Source of the DNA: Actinomycetota bacterium
GTDB taxonomy: Bacteria > Actinomycetota > Actinomycetes > S36-B12
Direction of reading: 5' to 3'
Length of the DNA stretch: 64,000 nucleotides
Assembly (NCBI GenBank): GCA_030645615.1
Contig: JAUSNB010000053.1
Location: 124,001 to 188,000, forward strand
Position 1 is the stretch's first letter, and every line of letters begins with the position of its first letter. The translations under genes were made by a program, and so were the position numbers. Shown piece after piece: positions 12,034-24,806 of the stretch. The notes beneath the pieces are model-generated. The model did not search any database. It was given only the letters and a program-made list of their open reading frames with translations, and was not told where the DNA came from.

Positions 12034-13278
12034 GTGCGCGTGCTCCATCTCTCCTGGGAGTACCCGCCTGTCTTGTACGGAGGGCTCGGGCGGCACGTCC
12101 ACGCCCTCGCGGAGACACAGGCCGCCGCCGGGCACGAGGTCGTCGTCGTCACGCAGTCGGCGCCCGGTGCCCCGACCGAGTCGCTCGTCAACGGCGTGCG
12201 CATCGTGCGTGTCGCGCACGATGCGCCGTTCCTGCCGGAGGCGCAGGGGGGCTTCATCGCCTGGTGCTTCGGTCTCAACACGGCATTGGCCCGAGGGGCC
12301 ATGGCCGTGCTGCGCGGCTGGCGCCCGGACGTCGTCCACGGCCACGACTGGCTCGTGGCGCAGGCCGCGGTCATCGTCCACGAGGCCTTCGACGTCCCGT
12401 TCGTCGTCACCGTCCACGCGACCGAGGCCGGGCGTCATCACGGCGACCTCGCCACTGACCAGTCGTGGGCCATCCACTCGACCGAATGGTGGGTCACCGG
12501 GCTGGCGGATCGCGTCATCGTCTGCAGTGACTACATGCGCGGCCAGGTGGCGCACCTGTTCGACCTGGCCGCCAGCGCCGTTTCCGTCATCCCGAACGGC
12601 ATCGACCCGGCCAGCTGGCGGGTGAGCTCGCGTCGGCGCGATCAAGCGAAGGCGGAGCACGGCAGCCCCCTCGTGGTGTTCGCCGGGCGGCTCGAGCGGG
12701 AGAAGGGTGTCCAGACCCTCCTCGACGCGCTGCCCATCCTTCGCCGCACGGTGCCGGGCGTCCGAGTGGTCGTCATGGGCGTGGGCGGCGCGGAGGCCTG
12801 GCTGCGCGAGCGGGCACGCGATCGAGGGGTCTCGGCCTCGGTTCGCTTCACGGGGTGGGTGCCGGAAGCCGACCTGCGGGCGACCGTGGCCGCCGCAGAC
12901 GCGGCGGTCGTCCCCTCCTTGTATGAGCCGTTCGGCTTCGTCGCGCTGGAGGCGATGGTGCTCGGTGCTCCCGTCGTCGTTGCGCGAACCGGCGGGCTCG
13001 CGGAGATCGTCGACGCCGGGCGGACCGGCTGGTGCTTCGAGCCGGGGGACCCGCAGGCGCTGGCCGACGAGCTGGCCGCCGTGCTCGCCAATCGCGCCGA
13101 GGCGCAGCGGCGCGCCCGGGCGGCCCGCCGCGAGGTGCGCGAACGCTACGGCTGGCCCGCCATCGCGGCCCAGACCGACCGCGCTTATGCTGCGGCCTCG
13201 GTGGCCATGGCAGCGACGCATGCGCGCCCTGCCTACGCCCCTCGGGCCGGCAACCTGCTCCACCCGGACGCCCGGTGA
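12034..13278 (+). CDS. GT4 family glycosyltransferase (Rv3032-like alpha-glucan/polymethylated glycan enzyme)
   Basis: 414 residues with a two-domain GT-B fold. The N-terminal LSWEYPPVLYGGLGRHVHAL and HGHDWLVAQ resemble ADP-glucose glycogen synthases, and the C-terminal domain has VPSLYEPFGFVALEAM, the EX7E retaining motif. Conserved HATEAGRHHG matches the Rv3032 group, which in mycobacteria makes alpha-1,4 glucan chains of methylglucose lipopolysaccharide or cytosolic glucan. The neighbourhood agrees: etfBA and a cysteine desulfurase follow, as Rv3032 is followed by fixA, fixB and iscS. The partner GH57 branching gene and methyltransferase found there are missing here. A role as GlgM (making maltose-1-phosphate for GlgE) cannot be excluded. 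GTG at 12034 is set by the leaderless promoter; the frame stays open much further upstream but overlaps the hydratase gene. Confidence 0.82.
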   Translation: MRVLHLSWEYPPVLYGGLGRHVHALAETQAAAGHEVVVVTQSAPGAPTESLVNGVRIVRVAHDAPFLPEAQGGFIAWCFGLNTALARGAMAVLRGWRPDVVHGHDWLVAQAAVIVHEAFDVPFVVTVHATEAGRHHGDLATDQSWAIHSTEWWVTGLADRVIVCSDYMRGQVAHLFDLAASAVSVIPNGIDPASWRVSSRRRDQAKAEHGSPLVVFAGRLEREKGVQTLLDALPILRRTVPGVRVVVMGVGGAEAWLRERARDRGVSASVRFTGWVPEADLRATVAAADAAVVPSLYEPFGFVALEAMVLGAPVVVARTGGLAEIVDAGRTGWCFEPGDPQALADELAAVLANRAEAQRRARAARREVRERYGWPAIAAQTDRAYAAASVAMAATHARPAYAPRAGNLLHPDAR

Positions 13279-13308
13279 TCCCGGACGGTCCAGGAGGGCA
13301 CGATCGGC

Positions 13309-13326
13309 TATATTACTGGCCAGTAA
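13309..13326 (+). promoter_or_regulatory. etfBA promoter with a 14-bp palindromic operator-like site
   Basis: TATATT at 13309-13314 is a strong -10 box. It overlaps the perfect palindrome TTACTGGCCAGTAA at 13313-13326, which would cover the transcription start. Such a site is the right size for a TetR-family dimer; in actinobacteria many acyl-CoA and fatty-acid regulators belong to that family. No regulator gene is next to it. Confidence 0.6.
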
Positions 13327-13359
13327 CTACGGCGCTGCCGGCCTCGGGAGGGTGAGCTC

Positions 13360-14139
13360 GTGAAGATCGCTGTGTGCGTGAAGCAGGTGCCGGATACGTG
13401 GGCGGAGAAGGCGTTGCGTGCGGGGGATGCGACGCTGGACCGGGCGTCGGCCGATGGGGTGATGAACGAGCTCGACGAGTACGCGGTCGAGGAGGCGCTG
13501 CGGCTGGCGGAGGCCCATGGCGGCGAGGTCACGGTGGTGAGCATGGGCCCGGACCGCGCGGCGGAGACGGTCCGCAAGGCGTTGAGCATGGGCGTGGACG
13601 CGGGTGTGCACCTGGTCGATGACGCGCTGGCCGGCTCGGATGCGGTGGCGACGAGCTATGCGCTGGCGGCGGTGCTGGGTGGCCGGGGTTTCGACCTGGT
13701 GGTGTTCGGGTCGGAGTCGACCGATGCGCGGATGAGCGTGGTGCCGGCGATGGTGGCGGAGCGGCTGGGCTGGGCGCAGTTGACGTTCGCGCAGAAGGTC
13801 GACGTGGCCGGTGGCACGGTGACGATCCAGCGGGTCAGCGAGTCCGGCTTCGACACGGTCGAGGCGTCGGTGCCCGCAGTGGTCAGCGTGGTGGAGAAGA
13901 TCAACGAGCCGAGGTACCCGTCGTTCAAGGGGATCATGGCGGCGAAGAAGAAGCCGGTCGAGACCTTGTCGGTCGCGGATGCGGGGCTGGATGCGTCGCA
14001 GGTGGGACTGGCCGCGGCGTGGTCGCGGGTCGATGATTTCGCGGCGCGCCCGCCGAAGGCGGCCGGGGTGGTCGTGGTCGACGAGGGCGACGGCGGCGTG
14101 AAGGCCGCGGCGTTCCTGGCCGAGCAGAAGTTCATCTAG
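13360..14139 (+). CDS. etfB: Electron transfer flavoprotein beta subunit
   Basis: 259 residues of the ETF beta/FixA family, starting MKIAVCVKQVPDTWAEKAL. The family signature is seen in VEEALRLAEAHGGEVTVVSMGP and in VVFGSESTDARMSVVPAMVAERLGW. With EtfA it forms the FAD/AMP heterodimer that takes electrons from acyl-CoA dehydrogenases and passes them to the quinone pool through ETF dehydrogenase. GTG at 13360 has GGGAGG upstream. It is followed after 39 bases by etfA, so the two are one operon. The palindrome at 13313-13326 suggests repression when fatty acids are absent. Confidence 0.96.
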   Translation: MKIAVCVKQVPDTWAEKALRAGDATLDRASADGVMNELDEYAVEEALRLAEAHGGEVTVVSMGPDRAAETVRKALSMGVDAGVHLVDDALAGSDAVATSYALAAVLGGRGFDLVVFGSESTDARMSVVPAMVAERLGWAQLTFAQKVDVAGGTVTIQRVSESGFDTVEASVPAVVSVVEKINEPRYPSFKGIMAAKKKPVETLSVADAGLDASQVGLAAAWSRVDDFAARPPKAAGVVVVDEGDGGVKAAAFLAEQKFI

Positions 14140-14178
14140 AGGGCCGAGCTGTCGTGCACGTGGAGAGAGTGGGTAGTC

Positions 14179-15135
14179 ATGGGTGAGGTCCTGGTCCTGG
14201 TCGAGCAGTCCGGCGGCGTGGTGAAGAAGGTGACCACCGAGCTGCTGACGCTGGCCCGTTCGCTGGGCGAGGCGTCGGCGGTGTGGGCGGGGCCTGGCCT
14301 GGGCGACGATGCGCTCGCGGTGCTGGGGGAGTACGGGGCGGCCACGGTGTACGTCGCCGGCGATGCCGCGCTGGCCGACCACCCCGTCGCCCCCGTCGCG
14401 GAACTGCTCGCCCAGCTCGTCGCCGAGAAGTCGCCCGCCGCTGTCCTGGTCGCCTCGACCGCCGACGGCAAGGAGGCCGCTGGCCGGCTGGCCGTGCGGA
14501 CCGGGTCGGGCATCATCACCGACGCGGTCGGCGTCGCGCCGGGACTGGCGTGCACCCAGTCCGTGTTCGGCGGGTCGACCGTCGTGACGTCCTCGGTCAC
14601 CCGCGGCACCCCGATCATCACCGTGCGCCCCAACTCCATCGCCCCCGAGGCTGCCCCGACGTCGCCGGCCCGCGTCGAGGTGACCGTCGCGCTGACCGAT
14701 GCCGCGACCAAGGCCACCGTCACCGGCCGCACCGCCGCCACCAAGGGCGGCCGCCCCGAGCTGACCGAGGCCGCCATCGTCGTGTCCGGCGGCCGCGGGG
14801 TCGGCGGGGCCGAGGGCTTCGCCGTCATCGAGGCCCTCGCCGACGCCCTCGGCGCCGCGGTCGGCGCGTCCCGTGCGGCCACCGACGCCGGCTGGTACCC
14901 CCACCAGTACCAGGTCGGGCAGACCGGCAAGACCGTCTCCCCCCAGCTGTACATCGCCAACGGCATCTCCGGCGCCATCCAGCACCGGGCCGGCATGCAG
15001 ACCTCCAAGACCATCGTCGTGGTCAACAAGGACGCCGAGGCCCCCATCTTCGAGCTCGCCGACTTCGGCGTCGTCGGGGACCTCTTCCAGGTCGTCCCCC
15101 AAATGACCGACGAGATCGCCAAGCGCGCACAGTGA
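14179..15135 (+). CDS. etfA: Electron transfer flavoprotein alpha subunit
   Basis: 318 residues, ETF alpha/FixB family. The C-terminal FAD-binding domain is clear: [21 protein letters not shown], then [15 protein letters not shown] and [21 protein letters not shown]. It pairs with EtfB just upstream. ATG at 14179 is preceded by GGAGAG. Codon use shifts within the gene, with the second half richer in C-ending codons than etfB, but there is no break in the frame. In mycobacteria the homologous pair fixA-fixB has the same order relative to the cysteine desulfurase that follows. Confidence 0.96.
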   Translation: MGEVLVLVEQSGGVVKKVTTELLTLARSLGEASAVWAGPGLGDDALAVLGEYGAATVYVAGDAALADHPVAPVAELLAQLVAEKSPAAVLVASTADGKEAAGRLAVRTGSGIITDAVGVAPGLACTQSVFGGSTVVTSSVTRGTPIITVRPNSIAPEAAPTSPARVEVTVALTDAATKATVTGRTAATKGGRPELTEAAIVVSGGRGVGGAEGFAVIEALADALGAAVGASRAATDAGWYPHQYQVGQTGKTVSPQLYIANGISGAIQHRAGMQTSKTIVVVNKDAEAPIFELADFGVVGDLFQVVPQMTDEIAKRAQ

Positions 15136-15156
15136 GGCCCGCCGGGCGCTGCTGAC

Positions 15157-15169
15157 TACGATCGCCCTC
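15157..15169 (+). promoter_or_regulatory. Leaderless -10 promoter of the cysteine desulfurase gene
   Basis: TACGAT at 15157-15162, seven bases, then GTG at 15170. No Shine-Dalgarno. Confidence 0.6.
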
Positions 15170-16363
15170 GTGGCGGACCGCGCGTACCTCGACCATGCGG
15201 CGACGACGCCGATGCTGGCCGAGGCACGCGCCGCGTGGGTCGCCCAGTCCCAGCGCGTCGGCAACCCCTCGTCCCTGCACACGGCGGGGCGCGCCGCCCG
15301 TCGCGTCGTGGAGGAATCCCGCGAGGCCATCGCCGCTGACCTGCGATGCCGCCCGAGTTCGGTCGTCTTCACGGCGGGCGGCACCGAGGCGGACAACCTC
15401 GCCGTCAAGGGGCTCTTCTGGGGACGTCGCGACGCGGTCGGTGCGCGTCGTGTCCTGGCCTCATCGATCGAGCACCATGCCGTACTGGACCCGGTCGAGT
15501 GGCTCGCCGATCATCAGCAGGCCGAGGTTGCCTGGCTGCCGGTGGACGAGCGAGGCCGCATCGACCTGGCCAGCCTCGAAACGGAGCTGGCCGAGCCGTC
15601 GGGCGTCGCCCTGTGCACGGTCATGTGGGCCAACAACGAGATCGGCACGGTGCAGCCAGTTGCCCGCATCGCCGAGATGTGCCGGGCAGCGGGCGTGCCG
15701 TTCCATACCGATGCGGTTCAGGCACTGGGGTTCCTCCCGATGGACCTGACGGCCGTCGGCGCCGACGCGGTGACGATCAGCAGCCACAAGATCGGCGGCC
15801 CCTTCGGGGTGGGCGCCCTCGTCCTGGACCCCGCCGCGAAGGTCGTACCCGTGCTGCATGGCGGCGGCCAGGAGCGGGAGGTCAGGTCGGGGACCCTTGA
15901 CGCCGCTGGCATCGCCGGCTTCGCCGTCGCCGTGGCCCACGCCGTGGCAGGCCAGCGGGAGCGGGCCGCTCACGTGCTGGCGCTGCGCGAGCGCCTCATC
16001 GCCGGGATCCGGGCGACCGTGCCGGATGCCCGGCTCAACGGCGACCCCGGCACGGGCGCCGAGGAGCGGCTTCCCGGCAACGTCCACCTCTCCTTCCCCG
16101 GCTGCGAGGGCGATCTCCTGCTCATGCTGCTCGACGCCGCGGGCATCGACTGCTCGACCGGTTCTGCGTGCACGGCGGGCATTCCGGAGCCGAGCCACGT
16201 CCTCCTGGCCATGGGCGCCGACCCTGCCCTGGCTCGCTCCTCCCTGCGGTTCAGCCTCGGCGGCACGAGCACCGAGGCCGACGTCGATGCCGTGCTGGCC
16301 GCGCTGCCCGGGGCGGTCGAGCGGGCTCGACGGGCCGGGACCCTGGCCCATCGGGCGGGCTGA
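15170..16363 (+). CDS. Cysteine desulfurase (NifS/IscS-like)
   Basis: 397-residue class V aminotransferase-fold enzyme that takes sulfur from cysteine as a persulfide. The pyridoxal-phosphate lysine is K207 in [15 protein letters not shown] and the persulfide cysteine is C334 in STGSACTAG. The start [15 protein letters not shown] is typical. The stop is one base before the ATG of mnmA, so sulfur most likely flows to tRNA 2-thiouridine. The shape of the active-site loop (SACTAG, short) is like group II/IscS-type enzymes from actinobacteria, often simply called IscS. A role in Fe-S assembly is possible too, but no scaffold gene is here. Confidence 0.92.
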   Translation: MADRAYLDHAATTPMLAEARAAWVAQSQRVGNPSSLHTAGRAARRVVEESREAIAADLRCRPSSVVFTAGGTEADNLAVKGLFWGRRDAVGARRVLASSIEHHAVLDPVEWLADHQQAEVAWLPVDERGRIDLASLETELAEPSGVALCTVMWANNEIGTVQPVARIAEMCRAAGVPFHTDAVQALGFLPMDLTAVGADAVTISSHKIGGPFGVGALVLDPAAKVVPVLHGGGQEREVRSGTLDAAGIAGFAVAVAHAVAGQRERAAHVLALRERLIAGIRATVPDARLNGDPGTGAEERLPGNVHLSFPGCEGDLLLMLLDAAGIDCSTGSACTAGIPEPSHVLLAMGADPALARSSLRFSLGGTSTEADVDAVLAALPGAVERARRAGTLAHRAG

Positions 16364-16364
16364 C

Positions 16365-17440
16365 ATGCGCGTCGTCGCCGCGATGTCGGGAGGCGTGGAT
16401 TCGTCCGTCGCGGCCGCCCGGCTCGTGGATGCGGGCCACGACGTCGTCGGGATCCACCTTGCGTTGTCGCGCAAGTCGTCCTCGGGTCGGGGCTGCTGCA
16501 CCCTCGACGATGCCCGGGATGCCCGTCGCGTGGCCGACATGCTCGGGATCGCGTTCTACGTGTGGGACCTCTCGGAGCAGTTCGCCGCGGACGTGGTCGA
16601 CGACTTCCTCGCCGAGTACCGCAGCGGCCGCACGCCGAACCCATGCATGCGGTGCAACGAGCGGATCAAGTTCGCTGCCGTGCTCGACCGGGCCGTGGCA
16701 CTCGGCTTCGACGCTGTCGCGACCGGTCACTATGCGCGGGTCGTGCCGGGGACCGGCGGGCCCGAACTGCACCGCGCCGTCGACGCGGCCAAGGACCAGT
16801 CGTACGTCCTCGGCGTGCTCGGAGTCGAGCAACTGGGCCGGACGATCCTGCCCCTCGGCGGCGACCTCAAGGGCGAGGTCCGCGCCGAAGCGGCCCGGCG
16901 CGGCCTGCTCGTGGCCGCTAAGCCGGACAGCCACGACATCTGCTTCATCCCCGACGGCGACACCGCGGCATTCCTCAGGTCCCGCCTAGGCGACCAGCCG
17001 GGGGACATCGTCGACGAGCGCACCGGCACGGTCGTGGCCACCCATTCGGGCGCCTATGCGTTCACGATCGGCCAGCGCAGGGGCCTGGGGATCACGGTGG
17101 CCACCGAGGATGCCCAGCCCCGGTACGTCGTCGGTATCGACATCGATGCTCGAACGGTCAGCGTGGGGCCTCCGGCACTCCTCGACGTCGATGTCGCGGA
17201 GGGTATCCGGCCGACGTGGGCTGGCCCTGCGGTAGGCGAAAGCCCCGTCGAGCTCGCCGCACAGGTGCGCGCCCATGCCGAGCCCGTCGCGGCGTCCGCC
17301 CGGCTGGTCGACGAGCGGCTCGTGGTGGAGTTCCATACTCCGATCCGCGGCCTGGCTCCCGGGCAGTCCATGGTCCTGTACGACGGGACGCGGGTCGTCG
17401 GGTCGGCGACGGTCGACGCCACTCACCGGATGCGGGTCGC

Positions 17441-17444
<4 letters not shown>
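16365..17444 (+). CDS. mnmA: tRNA-specific 2-thiouridylase MnmA
   Basis: 359 residues. It thiolates U34 of tRNAs for Glu, Gln and Lys. The PP-loop SGGVDSS is at residues 8-14. The catalytic cysteine C94 lies in NPCMRCN and the second catalytic cysteine in [11 protein letters not shown] at about residue 195. The C-terminal beta domain ends [13 protein letters not shown]. The insert with GCCTLDDA near residue 45 is usual in actinobacterial members. It starts one base after the cysteine desulfurase stop and overlaps the next gene at GTGA, so the three genes are translationally linked. The tRNA substrates (Gln and Glu) are encoded at 49 kb. Confidence 0.96.
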
Positions 17445-20747
<3,303 letters not shown>

Positions 20748-20783
20748 CCGGGAGCCCCGAAACCAGCAGGAAGCGTCACAACC

Positions 20784-20831
20784 GCCCCGGTTTACCGACG
20801 CCAGCGGCTGGTCTCGACGAACCGGGTGGCG
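20784..20831 (+). terminator. Hairpin after ligA
   Basis: Outer arms CCCGGTT (20786-20792) and AACCGGG (20820-20826), with inner CCAGC/GCTGG pairing. No run of T follows, so it is a weak or factor-assisted terminator at best. Confidence 0.4.
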
Positions 20832-20860
20832 CGGACATGGGCGCGCCGACGGCCCCTCAA

Positions 20861-20872
20861 TAGGATCGGGCC
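20861..20872 (+). promoter_or_regulatory. Leaderless -10 promoter of gatCAB
   Basis: TAGGAT at 20861-20866, six bases (CGGGCC), then ATG at 20873. Confidence 0.65.
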
Positions 20873-21169
20873 ATGACCTCGATCACGAGGGCGGAGGTCG
20901 AGCACCTCGCCCGCCTGGCCCGCCTGCAGCTCGATCCGGACGAGCTCGACCACTATGCGGGCCAGCTCGACGTGATCCTGCAGTCCGTCGCCCGCGTGTC
21001 CGAGGTCGCGGCCGACGACATCCCGCCGACCTCGCACCCGGTCCCGATGCAGAACGTGTTCCGAGAGGACGTCGCCCGGCCCGGACTGCCCCGTGCGGAG
21101 GTCGCCGCAGGCGCCCCCGCGTGGGAGGACGACCGCTTCCGGGTGCCCCGGATCCTGGACGAGGAGTAG
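20873..21169 (+). CDS. gatC: Asp/Glu-tRNA amidotransferase subunit C
   Basis: 98 residues, the usual size of GatC. It begins with the conserved block ITRAEVEHLARLARLQLDPDE and ends with VPRILDEE, with the linker VPMQNVFREDV between. GatC wraps around GatA and GatB and stabilises the complex that converts Glu-tRNA(Gln) to Gln-tRNA(Gln). First gene of gatCAB, three bases before gatA. A leaderless promoter sets the ATG. Confidence 0.96.
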   Translation: MTSITRAEVEHLARLARLQLDPDELDHYAGQLDVILQSVARVSEVAADDIPPTSHPVPMQNVFREDVARPGLPRAEVAAGAPAWEDDRFRVPRILDEE

Positions 21170-21172
21170 GCC

Positions 21173-22681
21173 GTGCCGTCACCGTCGGAAGCCGGGCTGA
21201 TCCGGCAGGGGGCGAGCGTGCTCGCGCACGCCATCGCGGCGGGCGAGGTCTCGGCCGAGGAGGTCACCCGGGCCCACCTGGACCGGATCGCCGAGGTCGA
21301 CGACCGGGTGCACGCATTCCTCGAGGTGGTGGGCGAGTCAGCACTGGCATCAGCCGTCGAGGTGGATCGTGCGCGCGCCTCGGGCGAGCAACTCGGCCCC
21401 CTGGCCGGGGTTCCCATCGCGGTCAAGGACGTCATGGCCATGCGTGGCGTGCCGACGACCTGCGGCTCACGGATCCTCGAGGGCTGGCGGCCCCCCTACG
21501 ACGCCACCGTGGTGGAGCGGCTCCGGGCGGCCGGTGTCGTGATCCTCGGCAAGACCAACATGGACGAGTTCGCGATGGGCTCGAGCACCGAGCACAGCGC
21601 CTATGGACCCACGCGCAACCCGTGGGACCTCGAGCGGATCCCGGGTGGATCCGGTGGCGGCTCGGCGGCGGCCCTGGCATCGTTCGAGGCCCCGCTCGCG
21701 ATCGGCACGGACACAGGCGGCTCGATTCGCCAGCCCGCCGCGGTCACGGGCACGGTGGGCGTCAAGCCCACGTACGGAGGCGTCTCGCGGTACGGCCTCG
21801 TCGCGCTCGCCTCGTCGCTCGACCAGGCCGGGCCATGTGCCCGGTCCGTCATCGACGCCGCACTGCTGCACTCCGTCATCGCCGGTCACGACCCGCGCGA
21901 CTCGACGTCCATTGACGCCCCGGTCCCGGACGTCGTCGCTGCGGCACGTCGAGCGGATGTGCGGGGCCTGCGCATCGGACTGGTCCGTGAACTGACCGGC
22001 GACGGGTACCAGGCGGGCGTGTCGCAGAGGTTTGCCGAAGCGGTCGCCATCCTCGAGGGACTCGGTGCCCAGGTGGTCGAGGTGTCCTGCCCGCACTTCG
22101 ACTACGCGCTTGGTGCGTACTACCTGATCCTGCCCGCGGAGGCATCCAGCAACCTCGCCCGGTTCGATGGCATGCGCTACGGGCTGCGGGTCGGCGACGA
22201 TGGCGAGCGCTCGGTCGAGGACGTCATGTCGCTCACCCGTGAGGCGGGGTTCGGCGCCGAGGTCAAGCGGCGGATCATGATCGGCACGTATGCGCTGTCC
22301 AGCGGCTACTACGACGCCTACTACGGCCAGGCCCAGAAGGTCCGAACGCTGATCACCCGCGACTTCGCGGCCGCGTTCGAGCAAGTCGATGTGCTGGTCA
22401 GCCCGACGACCCCCACCACCGCCTTCCGGATCGGCGAGAAGGTCGACGACCCCCTTGCCATGTACCTCAATGACATTGCCACGATCCCCGTCAACCTGGC
22501 CGGGAACGCGGCCATGTCGCTGCCCATCGGCCTAGCCCCTGAAGACGGGCTGCCAGTGGGGCTGCAGATCATGGCCCCACCCATGGCCGACGACCGGCTC
22601 TACCTCGTCGGTGCCGCGCTGGAGGCGGCGCTGCTCGACCGGTGGGGTCACCTGCTGATCGAGGAGGTGCCGTCGCTGTGA
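21173..22681 (+). CDS. gatA: Asp/Glu-tRNA amidotransferase subunit A
   Basis: 502-residue amidase-signature protein that releases ammonia from glutamine for the amidotransferase. The catalytic lysine is in [14 protein letters not shown] (about residue 84). The serine-rich signature [13 protein letters not shown] is near residue 160, followed by [13 protein letters not shown] with the nucleophilic serine. GTG at 21173 directly follows gatC. The stop overlaps the gatB start, so the three subunits are coupled. Unlike M. tuberculosis, there is no pfkA gene between gatA and gatB. Confidence 0.97.
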   Translation: MPSPSEAGLIRQGASVLAHAIAAGEVSAEEVTRAHLDRIAEVDDRVHAFLEVVGESALASAVEVDRARASGEQLGPLAGVPIAVKDVMAMRGVPTTCGSRILEGWRPPYDATVVERLRAAGVVILGKTNMDEFAMGSSTEHSAYGPTRNPWDLERIPGGSGGGSAAALASFEAPLAIGTDTGGSIRQPAAVTGTVGVKPTYGGVSRYGLVALASSLDQAGPCARSVIDAALLHSVIAGHDPRDSTSIDAPVPDVVAAARRADVRGLRIGLVRELTGDGYQAGVSQRFAEAVAILEGLGAQVVEVSCPHFDYALGAYYLILPAEASSNLARFDGMRYGLRVGDDGERSVEDVMSLTREAGFGAEVKRRIMIGTYALSSGYYDAYYGQAQKVRTLITRDFAAAFEQVDVLVSPTTPTTAFRIGEKVDDPLAMYLNDIATIPVNLAGNAAMSLPIGLAPEDGLPVGLQIMAPPMADDRLYLVGAALEAALLDRWGHLLIEEVPSL

Positions 22682-24186
22682 CGAGCCCGACCGCCTATGA
22701 CGCCGCCATTGCCGGCTTCGAGCCTGTCATCGGGCTGGAGACGCACGTCGAACTGTCCACGGCGTCCAAGATGTTCTGCTCGTGCTCCACGGAGTTCGGG
22801 GCCGATGCCAACACCCAGGTGTGCCCCGTCTGCCTCGGCCTGCCGGGATCGTTGCCCGTCGTCAACCGGGCGGCCGTGGAGTCGACGATCCGGATGGGCC
22901 TCGCCCTCAACTGCCGGATCGTGCCCTGGTGCCGGTTCGCGCGCAAGAACTACTTCTACCCCGACATGCCCAAGGACTACCAGGTGAGCCAGTACGACGA
23001 GCCGCTCTGCATCGATGGCTACCTCGACGTCACGGTCGACACCGACGACGGCCCGCGGCAGTTCCGGGTCGAGATCGAGCGCGTGCACATGGAGGAGGAC
23101 ACCGGCAAGCTCACCCATGCCGGCGGGGCCACTGGCCGGATCCACGGCGCGGACTACTCCCTGGTCGACTACAACCGGGCGGGGATCCCGCTCATCGAGA
23201 TCGTCACGAAGCCCGTCGTGGGCACCGGCACCCTCGCGCCACTCGTCGCGAAGGCCTACGTGACGGAACTGCGCGACCTCATGCGCGCGCTGGGCGTCTC
23301 CGATGTGCGCATGGAGGAGGGGTCCCTGCGCTGCGACGTGAACGTCTCGCTGAACCGGCCTGGCGATCCGTGGGGAACCCGTAGCGAGACCAAGAACGTG
23401 AACTCGCTCAGGTCCGTCGAGCGGGCCGTCCGCTCGGAGATCGAGCGCCAAGCCGACGTGCTGTCGTCCGGCGGGCGCATCGTGCAGGAGACCCGGCACT
23501 TTCACGAGGACACTGGGCGGTCCACGTCCGGGCGTTCCAAGGAGCAGGCCGAGGACTACCGGTACTTCCCTGAGCCAGACCTCCTGCCGGTAGCACCCGA
23601 TGCGGCCTGGATCGATGAGCTCCGGGCCACCTTGCCCGAGCTGCCCGCGCTGAAGCGGGCGCGGCTGCAGCAGGAGTGGGGGATCAGCGAGCGCGAGCTC
23701 CAGTCGATCGTCAACGCCGGTGCCCTGGAGCAGGTCGCGGCGGCGGTGGCCGGCGGGGTGGACCCTGCCGCGGCGCGCAAGTGGTGGACGGGCGAACTGC
23801 ACCGCATTGCCAGCGATCGTGACCTCGAGCTGGCCGACGTACCGGTGACGCCAGCCCAAATCGCCAGGGTCGAGTCACTCGTGGCGTCGGGCAGCCTGAA
23901 CGACAAGCTCGCTCGTCAGGTGTTCGAGGGCATCGCGAACGGCGAGGGCGACGTCGACGGCATCGTCGCGGCCCGCGGGCTGGCCGTGGTCAGCGACGAC
24001 TCGGCGCTGCTGGAGGCGATCGACGAGGCCCTCGCGGCGCAGCCCGACGTGGCCGAGAAGATCCGCGGCGGCAAGGTCCAGGCGGCAGGTGCGATCGTGG
24101 GCGCGGTCATGAAGGCCACCCGCGGCCAGGCCGACGCCGCTAAGGTCCGGGAGTTGCTCCTCGGCCGCCTGGGCGTGAGTGAGTAA
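22678..24186 (+). CDS. gatB: Asp/Glu-tRNA amidotransferase subunit B
   Basis: 502 residues. It binds the misacylated tRNA, phosphorylates the glutamyl group and uses ammonia channelled from GatA. N-terminal [12 protein letters not shown], then the zinc-site cysteines in FCSCSTEFG and [10 protein letters not shown], then [23 protein letters not shown] are all diagnostic. The C-terminal YqeY-like tail ([22 protein letters not shown]) is complete. The start is the GTG at 22678, overlapping the gatA stop; the open frame extends 12 codons further up but has no better start. With gltX and tRNA-Gln at 47-49 kb this gives the organism indirect Gln-tRNA formation. Confidence 0.97.
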   Translation: MTSPTAYDAAIAGFEPVIGLETHVELSTASKMFCSCSTEFGADANTQVCPVCLGLPGSLPVVNRAAVESTIRMGLALNCRIVPWCRFARKNYFYPDMPKDYQVSQYDEPLCIDGYLDVTVDTDDGPRQFRVEIERVHMEEDTGKLTHAGGATGRIHGADYSLVDYNRAGIPLIEIVTKPVVGTGTLAPLVAKAYVTELRDLMRALGVSDVRMEEGSLRCDVNVSLNRPGDPWGTRSETKNVNSLRSVERAVRSEIERQADVLSSGGRIVQETRHFHEDTGRSTSGRSKEQAEDYRYFPEPDLLPVAPDAAWIDELRATLPELPALKRARLQQEWGISERELQSIVNAGALEQVAAAVAGGVDPAAARKWWTGELHRIASDRDLELADVPVTPAQIARVESLVASGSLNDKLARQVFEGIANGEGDVDGIVAARGLAVVSDDSALLEAIDEALAAQPDVAEKIRGGKVQAAGAIVGAVMKATRGQADAAKVRELLLGRLGVSE

Positions 24187-24203
24187 CCCGGACAGGAGCC
24201 TGG

Positions 24204-24806
24204 ATGAAGCGCGTGGTTGCGGGACTGGCAGCGATCGGGCTTCTCCTCGTGCTGGTTCCGCCGGCGTCGTCGCAGGCGGCGGTCGCCAAGACCACGGTCA
24301 CGATGCGGATCCCGTCGTGCAACGGCTGCTTCGTCTACCCGTACAACCTCCGCCCCGATGCCAACGGCAAGACGTACTCGGGCCACTCGCACCAGGTGAT
24401 CGACGGCGCCGTGACCATCGTGGTGCCCACCCGGCGGACCGACGGGATGGTGTTCACCATCGAGACGGACTGGCAGGACGAGGCGGATGTCAGCCCGGTC
24501 ATCGCGTTCCAGTACGAGGGCTTCGCACCGGGCAGCACGGTCACTCGCCCGCAGGCCAGGCGCGCCCTGCGTGCCTCGCCCTGCTGGGCCGGCACCACGG
24601 CGTCCGCGGTCGTCTTCGACGTGGCCGTCCGCAAGGTGTGGGTTGACGGCTACGCCCTCGGAAACGACGACGAGTATCACGACCGGCGGGTCCAGATGCC
24701 CATGGCCTGGGTGCTGCCGACGCAGGAGTCGCGGGGGCCGTTCCTGGATACGGTCAACGGCATCGCGGACCTTAGTGGGCAGCCGCTCTGCACCCCGGCC
24801 GGGTGA
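24204..24806 (+). CDS. Secreted four-cysteine protein, first of a tandem pair (unrecognised family)
   Basis: 200 residues that I do not recognise. A clear signal peptide (KR, then AAIGLLLVLVPPASSQA) gives a mature protein from about residue 26. The mature part starts with a beta-strand followed by CxxC (TVTMRIPSCNGC, C39/C42), then about 80 residues of alternating strands, a CWAGT block (C127), and a last cysteine four residues from the end (C196). A YEG..PGSTVTRPQARRALRAS block precedes CWAGT. The next gene shows the same order and spacing. No transmembrane helix, lipobox or enzyme motif is seen. The start ATG has AGGAG eight bases upstream. It lies 17 bases after gatB and may be co-transcribed. 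The strand-CxxC opening recalls heavy-metal-binding domains, but the rest of the protein does not. Confidence 0.75.
   Translation: MKRVVAGLAAIGLLLVLVPPASSQAAVAKTTVTMRIPSCNGCFVYPYNLRPDANGKTYSGHSHQVIDGAVTIVVPTRRTDGMVFTIETDWQDEADVSPVIAFQYEGFAPGSTVTRPQARRALRASPCWAGTTASAVVFDVAVRKVWVDGYALGNDDEYHDRRVQMPMAWVLPTQESRGPFLDTVNGIADLSGQPLCTPAG

Noticed and set aside
13327-15408. A 693-codon open frame opposite etfBA
   Set aside because: Antisense shadow of two well-supported genes; low-complexity composition and no start with ribosome binding site.
20748-20872. Small gene between ligA and gatC
   Set aside because: No frame with a plausible start and ribosome binding site; the gap holds a weak hairpin and the gatC promoter.
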